From assembly GCA_030066245.1 (NCBI GenBank), contig JASJBY010000024.1:1-25190 (forward strand): a DNA stretch of 25,190 nt. The letters run 5' to 3'. Made by a program: the position numbers and the translations under genes. Position 1 is the first letter of the stretch. Each line of letters opens with the position of its first letter. Below the pieces are notes generated by a model that worked only from the letters and a program-made list of their open reading frames with translations, made no database searches and was not told where the DNA came from. Shown here one piece after another: positions 16,554 to 22,400 of the stretch. This DNA comes from Gammaproteobacteria bacterium. Lineage in GTDB: Bacteria; Pseudomonadota; Gammaproteobacteria; JAABTG01.

Positions 16554-17695
16554 GAGCCGCTCACGGTGCCCGACAAGGTGGCGTTCAAGGCCGTTGCGTC
16601 GACGGGCTCCACCACTTGGTCTTCGGTCACAAAGCCTTGGCCGAGAGTGATGATCCGCGCCCGCTCAGGCAATCCTGCAACCCAGGCTCCGCCGGCGTCG
16701 GTTCGCACCAGGCGAGTTGCGTAGAAGGCGACGCGGTCGTGCTGGTCGACGGTCATGACACCAACCTCGCCATCCGTACCTAGTGTCAACATTGCAGGAG
16801 ATATAAAGTGAGCGTTCACTTCGGATAGCGGAATCTCCAGCGTCGCGCTCATCCCCGCGGCCAGCGATCGAGACGGGTTCGGTATCTCCACCTCGATGCG
16901 GAAGCTGCGCGTGTCGGTGTCGGCCAGACCGGAGATGTAGACGATGCCCCCTTCCACTGGCTCCAGCCCCGCGGGCAGGACCCGCACGGTGTCACCAACG
17001 CGGAGTTGTGAAACAGCGCTCTGAGGCACCTGAGCCGTGGCCAGGAGGCGGTCGACCTCGATCAAGGTTGCAACCACATCCCCGCGTTGCAGTAAGTCAC
17101 CCTGCTCTGCAGGACGCTCGTTGACCACGCCGGCGAACGGTGCCCTGATGCGGGTGCGCTGCATGTCCAGCTGCACGGCTGCGAATGTGGCCGCTGCCGC
17201 GGCCATGTCGGCTTCGGCGCGGCGCAGGGCGTTCTCGGACTGAAGCCCCTTCTGGCCGAGCTTGCGGGCCGCCTCGAGTTCCGCCTTTCGCTGGGCAAGC
17301 AGGGCCTGCGCCTCAGCCAGCCGCTCGGGCCGATCGTCGGAGGCGAGCGTCAGCAGGATCGTACCCGCCTCCACGGTCAGACCCTTCATTACGTTCGCGG
17401 TGGTGACCGTGCCCTCGGTCTCCGCCCGGAGGTTCACTGTCCGCCTGGGCTCGAGTTGGCCCTGAACGACCATGCGTCGCATGACGCCCTGAGAGACCGA
17501 ATCGCGCACGCTGACCTTCATAGGTGCCGTTTCCATGCCGGTCCCGGCAACGTCGGAATTCTCCGTGCCTTGGCGTGCGGCAAGTGCTCCGGTCAAGAGC
17601 CACACGCCGAGTCCGGCCATCAGACCCGCGGCCGCAAAAGTTGAACGTTTTATGGCTCGTCCTCGCTTGGTGACTTGTAGCCAACAGGTGACCAT
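16550..17695 (-). CDS. RND efflux periplasmic adaptor (membrane fusion protein)
   Basis: A 381-residue adaptor that links the RND permease to an outer-membrane channel. A membrane anchor lies at ~21-41 (AAAGLMAGLGVWLLTGALAA) and no lipobox Cys is evident. The barrel-sandwich halves are at ~80-115 (NLRAETEGTVTTANVMKGLTV) and ~185-215 (TRIRAPFAGVVNERPAEQGD). They flank a coiled-coil hairpin of Ala/Glu/Gln/Arg-rich helices (~118-183). Beta-barrel and membrane-proximal domains follow (LLATAQVPQSAVSQLRVGD onward). The start at 17695 is 24 bases after the tetR stop with no ribosome site, separated by a run of eight T on the coding strand. A later start would lose the anchor. It is probably translated by coupling to tetR. 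Confidence 0.9.
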   Translation of the reverse strand: MVTCWLQVTKRGRAIKRSTFAAAGLMAGLGVWLLTGALAARQGTENSDVAGTGMETAPMKVSVRDSVSQGVMRRMVVQGQLEPRRTVNLRAETEGTVTTANVMKGLTVEAGTILLTLASDDRPERLAEAQALLAQRKAELEAARKLGQKGLQSENALRRAEADMAAAAATFAAVQLDMQRTRIRAPFAGVVNERPAEQGDLLQRGDVVATLIEVDRLLATAQVPQSAVSQLRVGDTVRVLPAGLEPVEGGIVYISGLADTDTRSFRIEVEIPNPSRSLAAGMSATLEIPLSEVNAHFISPAMLTLGTDGEVGVMTVDQHDRVAFYATRLVRTDAGGAWVAGLPERARIITLGQGFVTEDQVVEPVDATALNATLSGTVSGS

Positions 17696-17719
17696 GAGTC
17701 ACAACGCAGCCAAAAAAAA

Positions 17720-18370
17720 TCAGCCGGTTACTTCGGGTTCCATTTCTGGCACAGCCCGCAGTCCGGCAAGCATGAATTCGACACTGGCTTCCACAAAGGC
17801 ATCCGTCTCGATGTCCTTGCCCCAGCAATACCCTTCCCACAGCGTGTAAATGGCACCCTCGAACGTGGCGTGCAGGCCGTAACGAACCTGCTCCACCGGC
17901 CGGTCGGCAAACACGCCCTCATCGATGCCGCGCTGGATAAGGGCCGTGCTGAACTCATCGAAAAGGGCGTCCAGTTTGGCGAATCCCTGGAGTAACTCAG
18001 GCGCTGCCCGGTTCTTGAAATCCCCTCGTTTGCAGTACTGGACCACCCGTCGAAACTTGGCATGGTCCAGGTGATAGCGGAGGGCAAAACGAGCAACTTG
18101 ACGGAAGGTCTCCATACTCCCCTGTTCCGTGTCCGCAGACCGAAGATGGGACAGAAGCGCACCGTAGAAGTCCAGGGTCAGTCGGGCATAAATGGCTTCC
18201 TTGCTCGGGAAGTGCTTGTAGATAGTGCCCTTGCCGATTTCCGCCGCGTTCGCGATCTGCTCCACCGTGACTGAGAGCCAGTCGTCCGAGTCGAACAGAT
18301 TCAGGGCGGCGTCGAGAATGTCGCGCTCCCGGCGAGCGAATTCGCGCTGTTTGCGTTCCAGAATGCCCAT
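17720..18370 (-). CDS. TetR/AcrR family repressor of the RND operon
   Basis: 216 residues. The N-terminal helix-turn-helix (~15-60) has the TetR signature VEQIANAAEIGKGTIYKHFPSKEAIY. The C-terminal ligand domain (~65-216) is family-specific and helical (FALRYHLDHAKFRRVVQYC and a FATALIQ-type segment). It is the first gene of the operon with the adaptor and permease, so it very likely represses its own transcription and theirs and is released by a pump substrate. Two dyads in the promoter support autoregulation. The ATG at 18370 lies about 20 bases after the predicted transcript start and lacks a clear ribosome site, so its expression is probably low. Confidence 0.88.
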   Translation of the reverse strand: MGILERKQREFARRERDILDAALNLFDSDDWLSVTVEQIANAAEIGKGTIYKHFPSKEAIYARLTLDFYGALLSHLRSADTEQGSMETFRQVARFALRYHLDHAKFRRVVQYCKRGDFKNRAAPELLQGFAKLDALFDEFSTALIQRGIDEGVFADRPVEQVRYGLHATFEGAIYTLWEGYCWGKDIETDAFVEASVEFMLAGLRAVPEMEPEVTG

Positions 18371-18396
18371 GGCCGTAGTGCTGATGACCTGTAGTA

Positions 18397-18424
18397 ATTA
18401 TATGACCGACAGTCACAATTGCAA
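18397..18424 (-). promoter_or_regulatory. Promoter of the tetR-adaptor-RND operon
   Basis: TTGCAA (18424-18419) and a perfect TATAAT (18402-18397) are 16 bases apart on the minus strand. This is the best sigma-70 promoter in the window. Transcription should begin near 18390. Confidence 0.7.
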
Positions 18425-18440
18425 CTATCAGTCACGACTG
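18403..18440. promoter_or_regulatory. TetR operator candidates
   Basis: TGAC-CGACA-GTCA (18403-18415) is a dyad lying exactly in the spacer between -35 and -10. A second dyad, CAGTC-AC-GACTG (18429-18440), lies just upstream of the -35. CAGTCAC also occurs twice as a direct repeat 19 bases apart (18410-18416 and 18429-18435). TGAC-GTCA half-sites are common TetR-family operators. Binding here by the adjacent repressor is inferred. Confidence 0.55.
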
Positions 18441-18770
18441 CGCTACTGAATACGCTGTCGGCCGCAGCGTTCCCCGCATTCCGCCCTGTGAGTTTGAGGA
18501 TATCCCCGGGAAGCTGTGCCGAGACGAACTTTGGCGTGGCGACTTTCGGTCAGGGCCCGTGAGTACGAGTGATGATCGCCCCTGAAGAAGTCGAAATCGT
18601 TCCGTCGCTGGGTTCGGGTAGTCGTGTCAATACCACGGTTGCCAATCCAAAGACGCCAGGATCGATGGCAACTGATGCCGGTCCTGTGCCGCCCCGTGAG
18701 GCCGGCGGCGCGGTCGGCCCCGGTTCCTCCGCCTCAGCGTTTGCCTGCATGAATTGGACGACAAGGCCTG
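18441..18770. other. Intergenic stretch between the tetR promoter and the BLUF gene end
   Basis: No supported gene. Short frames exist on both strands: a 66-codon frame at 18750-18550 minus, starting 20 bases after the BLUF stop, and a 131-codon frame at 18569-18964 plus that runs antisense into the BLUF gene. Neither has a ribosome site or a recognisable sequence. Both are dominated by Pro, Gly, Ser, Thr and Ala, as expected for chance frames in GC-rich DNA. Confidence 0.4.
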
Positions 18771-19199
18771 TCAGCCCAAAGCGTACTTCACGTCCAGCAA
18801 CAGGGAATGTACCAGCAGCGGGTCGTCCGGGATGGCGAGTACCTCTCCGCGATGCGGATACTTTTTCAAGAACATGGCTTGAAACGATGCGGGCAGTGTG
18901 GCCACGTCAACGAGGCGCATGCTCCAGTCGTAGAAATGAGGTTTCGCTGAGCCCTCGTACGTGATCAGTTCGACCTCGTGATGGCGCTGGTCCTGGGCGA
19001 TGGCGGCAAAAATTTCGTTGACGAACCTGGGCGCCCCTTCCAAGACTTGCAGAAAATGTCCTCCCGAGACCACGAGCAGACCCTTGACGTGCAGGCGCGC
19101 ATTATTGGCATCACACTCCTGTTGCAGCTTCGCCAACTGGTCGCTACCCAGGACGTCTGGACGGGCCGTACTACGGTAGATGAGTCTGCAGTTTCTCAT
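18771..19199 (-). CDS. Stand-alone BLUF-domain blue-light photoreceptor
   Basis: A 142-residue protein: a BLUF flavin domain (~4-97) plus a short C-terminal helical cap and no output domain. It begins CRLIYRSTA and carries the residues needed for the BLUF photocycle: Tyr8, Asn32/33, Gln51 (in GGHFLQVLEG), and Trp92-Ser-Met94. The D70-Q-R-H73 motif that follows the flavin site is also present. One change from consensus is VKGLL where most members have ITGLL. BLUF proteins bind FAD and switch hydrogen bonding around the Gln under blue light. Stand-alone types act by binding a partner protein. The MerR-type regulator upstream on the same strand is the obvious candidate. The ATG has only a weak AGGGAAG upstream, and a TATACT box lies at 19247-19242. 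Confidence 0.87.
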   Translation of the reverse strand: MRNCRLIYRSTARPDVLGSDQLAKLQQECDANNARLHVKGLLVVSGGHFLQVLEGAPRFVNEIFAAIAQDQRHHEVELITYEGSAKPHFYDWSMRLVDVATLPASFQAMFLKKYPHRGEVLAIPDDPLLVHSLLLDVKYALG

Positions 19200-19241
19200 G
19201 GTGGCTTACTTCCCTGGCAGTGCTGATGTGCGCTGCACAGG

Positions 19242-19268
19242 AGTATAGCGCCGACGTCTGGTGGCCAA
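19242..19268 (-). promoter_or_regulatory. Possible BLUF gene promoter
   Basis: TATACT (19247-19242) with TTGGCC (19268-19263) 15 bases upstream. The spacer is short for sigma-70. It contains a GACGTC palindrome (19257-19252). A leader of about 36 bases is predicted. Confidence 0.4.
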
Positions 19269-19379
19269 CGAGGGTAATGCGCAAACCTGTTGCGTTGGCG
19301 TGTCCGGCGTGTCAGAAGAAGGCGTGAAGGGATGTCAGCCGGCTACCCACTTGGGGCTGCGACCGGAAGGGACCGCGAG

Positions 19380-19400
19380 CCGCATGTATGCGGTGCATAC
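19380..19400. repeat. Overlapping dyads in the merR-BLUF gap
   Basis: CCGCAT-GT-ATGCGG (19380-19393) is an interrupted palindrome suited to a dimeric DNA-binding protein. It overlaps GTATGC-GGT-GCATAC (19386-19400), which can form an RNA hairpin. It lies about 130 bases upstream of the BLUF -10 box. The rest of the 333-base gap (19200-19532) holds the BLUF promoter candidate and the two hairpins listed separately, and no gene I can support. Confidence 0.35.
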
Positions 19401-19435
19401 CGGACTTGAAGAAAGCTAAAGGCGACGCGAGCTGC

Positions 19436-19453
19436 GGGCGGGTCCAACCGCCC
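19436..19453. repeat. Hairpin with GTCCAA loop
   Basis: GGGCGG (19436-19441) pairs with CCGCCC (19448-19453) around the loop GTCCAA. The same loop with a different matching stem recurs at 24661-24674. Confidence 0.35.
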
Positions 19454-19496
19454 TCGCCGCTTCTACTTGTGCGCCCGTACGCTCTTAGAAGTGTAA

Positions 19497-19511
19497 CCCG
19501 CCCATGGCGGG
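19497..19511 (-). terminator. Hairpin after the merR stop
   Basis: CCCGCC (19497-19502) and GGCGGG (19506-19511) form a six-pair stem with a three-base loop, 22 bases past the merR stop. On the minus strand it is followed by TTACACTTCT, a poor T-tract, so it is at best a weak intrinsic terminator. Confidence 0.35.
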
Positions 19512-19532
19512 ACGTGAGCGGGTCTGGTCTAC

Positions 19533-20516
19533 TCAGTCCAGTTCCACGTCCAGGCCCTCTTCCGCGATGACTTTGGAGAGTCCCTCTTCCAGATGGGCCC
19601 GCGCGTGACCCGCGGCATCTTTCAAATAAGCGTGTAGCGACGCGTCATCGGGGCTGCGGTTCTCGCACTGCTCGCTGTATTCTTCGAAAGCAGTCACGCT
19701 GTTGATTAAATCTGCGAGCTGGTGGGGGCACTCACAAGCCACAGATGTAGGAAGTTGGGCGAGTTGACTGAGTTGTGCGCGCGTGAAGCGCCGCGCCGTA
19801 GGGCCGGACGCCGCCTCGGCCGCCGCCTTCACGGGAGAGTTGACAGGCGGTGGCGAGGGCCTTTGACAAGCGCGTCGCAGTTCGGCTAAGCCGATGGGTG
19901 CCCGAACCGTCGTGACGTTCGGGCGTTCCAGGGATGCGATGGCTCGTCGGCTTCCGAACCCGTATACAACGACTAATCTCTCAGCGTTGGATTGCCGCAG
20001 CATACGCAGGACCTCGAGACCGGTTTCTGGATGGACCGTAGGCAATTCTAAGACCAGTACTTCGGCGTTGTGGACACGGGCCTTGGCGGCGGCATCCGAA
20101 AGGTCGTGGCTGAATGCCACCACGTCCAGCCCGCTCAGTTCTTTCTCGCCGGCCCGAACTCGTCCGGTTAGTGCATCGCCGCCCACGGCTACCCGGCAGG
20201 CGTGGCTTAACCCGGTGGTATTTGAGAGAGGGGCCGCTTCGTCAACGCGAAGGCGATTCTGCAATTCCTCGGTTGACAGCTCCGCGACGGTCCCAATCGC
20301 GTGACCGGCATCGACGAGCTGGCGGAGCAGCGCGAGGCGCCTTATGTCGTCTCTGCTATAAAGCCGGACGCCGCCGGTCGAGCGCACCGGCCTGACCACG
20401 CTGTAGCGCCGTTCCCATACCCGAAGAGTGTCGGGCGGAATGCAAGTGAGGCGCGAAACCGTTCCGATCCGATACTGAAACTGACTTATGTTCAAATCGG
20501 GTGCTATCTCGTTCAT
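19533..20516 (-). CDS. MerR-family regulator with CarH/LitR-like N-terminus and a degenerate sensor domain
   Basis: 327 residues. Residues ~15-85 are a MerR winged helix (YRIGTVSRLTCIPPDTLRVW, ERRY, GGVRLYSRDDIRRL, LVDAGHAIGTVAEL), very like the light-responsive CarA/LitR branch. Residues ~105-225 form a Rossmann-like domain (RVAVGGDALTGRV, EVLVLELPTVHPETGLEVL, ERLVVVYGFGSR). This sits where CarH has its B12-binding domain, but the ExDxHxxG cobalamin motif and the four-helix bundle are not visible. The C-terminal ~80 residues are helical. I infer it does not bind B12 and instead takes its signal from a partner, possibly the BLUF protein, as BluR does from BluF in E. coli. The ATG at 20516 has GGAGG six bases upstream; the GTG at 20531 would overlap that site. 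Confidence 0.85.
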   Translation of the reverse strand: MNEIAPDLNISQFQYRIGTVSRLTCIPPDTLRVWERRYSVVRPVRSTGGVRLYSRDDIRRLALLRQLVDAGHAIGTVAELSTEELQNRLRVDEAAPLSNTTGLSHACRVAVGGDALTGRVRAGEKELSGLDVVAFSHDLSDAAAKARVHNAEVLVLELPTVHPETGLEVLRMLRQSNAERLVVVYGFGSRRAIASLERPNVTTVRAPIGLAELRRACQRPSPPPVNSPVKAAAEAASGPTARRFTRAQLSQLAQLPTSVACECPHQLADLINSVTAFEEYSEQCENRSPDDASLHAYLKDAAGHARAHLEEGLSKVIAEEGLDVELD

Positions 20517-20634
20517 TTTCGTCCTCCGCACCTTGATAGCTGAGGCGCCTGCCCGAGCGCATTTGCTGCCGATATGGGCATTTCCACCAGTTGTGTCGTT
20601 GGCATGTCTTTGCCAGCCGTAGCGTTAGATTCTC

Positions 20635-20675
20635 TGACAACTACATAACATAGACAGTTTATAGACGTTTGTCAC
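20635..20675 (-). promoter_or_regulatory. merR promoter/operator region with ordered repeats
   Basis: GTGACA (20675-20670) and TATGTT (20652-20647) are 17 bases apart on the minus strand, a plausible promoter. The same DNA holds ATAGAC twice, 11 bases apart (20650-20655 and 20661-20666, plus-strand reading), inside an outer TGACA / TGTCA dyad (20635-20639 and 20670-20674). Repeats in helical phase across a promoter fit autoregulation by the MerR protein. Confidence 0.5.
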
Positions 20676-21043
20676 CCCGCAGCGTTCCGAGGGTACATTC
20701 CACCAGAAGGTTTGCGGCCACACATTTCACGAAGGGTTACCGGGAATAACTCCTATGGTGTTGTTTAAAGGTTATTTTATACTAGATGATACACGCATCG
20801 GAAACAGCGATACCCGATGATAGACATCAGATCCTCAGGCTGTGGCTGAACTCTATGTCCAGGTTGTGTCCAAGATTCTGTGACGGAGACCTCGGCTGGG
20901 CTACGGTAGGAAATTCAGTCCACGCCCCTCAACCGTCACATTTACCACGAAGCCTGCGCATCCCTCTGACAAGGACAACGCAAATTCAGCGGCAGATCAG
21001 GCGTCGTACCCGCAACACCGTTTAAGCTAGATGAGGGCCCTTC
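20676..21043. other. Intergenic stretch upstream of the HPF-like gene
   Basis: No supported gene. An AT-rich patch at about 20755-20790 contains TATACT (20777-20782) on the plus strand and could hold a promoter, but no -35 is well placed. A 79-codon frame at 20786-21025 plus lacks a ribosome site and looks like chance. Confidence 0.4.
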
Positions 21044-21487
21044 ATGGACGTTCAGGTAAGAACCGATCGCATGGTGAGAAAAGCAGTCGTGCTCAAAGCC
21101 GTTCGTCGTAATCTCCGGCAAGCCTTTGGCGCCTTCCCAGAGGTAGTGAAGGACGTATCGGTGTCGGTGACAGACGATGTCTCCAACAGCCAGCGGCTAT
21201 GCTGCCAGCTTGAGGTACGACTCTATGGCCACGTCGCCGTAGTAGTGAGGCAGACGAATGCGGGAAGCGTAGAGGCCATCGACCGCGCCTTTGAACGAGC
21301 ACGAAAGACAATACGCGGCAAGTTTCGTCGCGGACAGCGAGCCGTCCTCCACGCTTTCAACCACGGCAAGCCGGTCGTACGTCGTGAATCCAATGACGCC
21401 AAGCGCCGTCTCACCCTGAAACGTCGCGCCAAGGCATCAACGCCGAGCGCCGAAACAGGCGCGGCCTCCACCGGTCTCGCAGCCTAG
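21044..21487 (+). CDS. HPF/RaiA-like ribosome-hibernation-type protein (S30EA family)
   Basis: 147 residues. Residues 1-100 resemble the beta-alpha-beta-beta-beta-alpha fold of the HPF/RaiA (sigma-54 modulation / S30EA) family. It starts MDVQVRTDRMV, has a central VKDVSVSVTDD, then CCQLEVRLYGHVAVVV, and a final helix SVEAIDRAFERARKTIRGKF. Family proteins bind the 30S decoding region and silence ribosomes under stress. Similarity is distant. The C-terminal ~45 residues are strongly basic then Ala/Ser/Thr-rich and do not look like the S30AE dimer domain of long HPF. The ATG has GAGGG six bases upstream. It stands alone, opposite merR across 527 bases, and a strong hairpin follows. Confidence 0.6.
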   Translation: MDVQVRTDRMVRKAVVLKAVRRNLRQAFGAFPEVVKDVSVSVTDDVSNSQRLCCQLEVRLYGHVAVVVRQTNAGSVEAIDRAFERARKTIRGKFRRGQRAVLHAFNHGKPVVRRESNDAKRRLTLKRRAKASTPSAETGAASTGLAA

Positions 21488-21512
21488 GCACTACGTAGGC
21501 GACAAGCGGCGC

Positions 21513-21541
21513 CGCTGAACGGGCGCAAATACCCTTCAGCG
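21513..21541 (+). terminator. Hairpin after the HPF-like gene
   Basis: CGCTGAA (21513-21519) pairs with TTCAGCG (21535-21541), and inside it GGG pairs with CCC across one bulged C. That gives ten pairs and an eight-base loop, 26 bases after the stop. No T-tract follows. It overlaps a perfect palindrome AGCGGCGCCGCT (21505-21516). Confidence 0.45.
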
Positions 21542-21984
21542 CGTCGAGTCCCGGGCGAAGGCGAAGGAGCGTTCGTGGTCACGGGCACACGAATAGCCGA
21601 GACCAGACCCAGCTCTGTCCCGACACGCTCTGGGGGAGGCGGACGTGGCAGCCGGCTCCCCGACGCCACGGTCGTCGAGGGAACGCAGAGCTTAATAGCG
21701 CTCGCGCGCTGACGGGTGATACGGATAGTCTCCGCCATGGCAGGCGCGGTGGGCTGGCCAGAGAAGTTGGTGGGACGCCCAAACTGGCGCCGCTTGAGGC
21801 TCAAGAACCCAGTGAGTCCGGGAGGAGAGCGCGCAGCCGACTTCCGGCTGTCCCCGCCAGCCCATCATTATCCGAGCCACGTCCTTGCGATGGGGTATTG
21901 ATTGCCCCTCACGTCTTTGAGTTTGGAACGCCGGCCAAGGTCGACTACCCTACACGACGGAGCAAAACCAATCGGGGGATTCGA
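21542..21984. other. Long intergenic stretch without a supported gene
   Basis: About 440 bases. Frames exist on both strands (21804-21484 minus, 106 codons; 21716-21901 plus, 61 codons) but they are Pro/Arg/Ser-rich, lack ribosome sites and match nothing I know. No tRNA-like cloverleaf or transposon end was found by eye. It may be the leader of the 21985 gene or a decayed gene. Confidence 0.35.
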
Positions 21985-22242
21985 ATGCAGCTGAGCTTGT
22001 GCGGTTCGTGCCGCCGGCGATACTGGCCTTACGTGATGGGATTGTTCGTGAGTGGTGTGTCAGCATATTTGACTTGGCTCACACTGGACGTCGCCGGCAT
22101 CGACCACCGCAGCAACGAAAAGTGGACCGTGAGCCTGTTTTTCGGCATTCTCGCATGCACTTGGACTTACACCTACACCTGCATCAGGCGTCATTGTCGA
22201 TCGCATCGCGTCCATGACCCAGCCGAAATCGTCGATAGTTGA
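21985..22242 (+). CDS. Small two-helix membrane protein
   Basis: 85 residues, family not recognised. A Cys-containing basic N-terminus (LCGSCRRRYW) precedes two hydrophobic helices at about 14-38 (YVMGLFVSGVSAYLTWLTL) and 52-72 (KWTVSLFFGILACTWTYTYT). A short basic tail holds two Cys/His-rich spots (CIRRHCRSHRVH). The ATG at 21985 follows a GGGG ribosome site seven bases upstream. The frame stays open to 21898, but the upstream part is not hydrophobic and has no ribosome site. It ends 158 bases before the Csd4-like gene, in the same direction, so the two could be co-transcribed. A role as a partner or anchor for that enzyme is only a guess from position. Confidence 0.5.
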   Translation: MQLSLCGSCRRRYWPYVMGLFVSGVSAYLTWLTLDVAGIDHRSNEKWTVSLFFGILACTWTYTYTCIRRHCRSHRVHDPAEIVDS

Positions 22243-22400
22243 CAGTGAATGGGAGCGCCGGCTGCCACACAACATCACTCAAGGATCGGCGCAGCCAGGC
22301 GACACAACTGGTTACCCAGCCGCGCCGGGCATCCATGGGGCGACCTCGGCAGCCCCAACCTGTCGGGTGGAAACCCTCCACGCGTAGGGAAAGAACGAGT

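Noticed and set aside
15726..16724. A 332-codon plus-strand frame inside the RND region
   Set aside because: It is antisense to the conserved RND permease and adaptor, which have full family similarity.
19375..19405. Resemblance to group II intron domain V (GAGCCG...ATGCGGTG)
   Set aside because: No GAAA-type tetraloop, no second matching strand with the expected bulge, and no reverse transcriptase gene nearby.
20598..20613. A sigma-54-like TGGCAT...TTGC site near merR
   Set aside because: The GG and GC elements are nine bases apart instead of the required ten, and no gene starts at the right distance.
21484..21804. A 106-codon minus-strand frame
   Set aside because: No ribosome site, Pro/Arg/Ser-rich composition and no recognisable motif; it overlaps the hairpin after the HPF-like gene.
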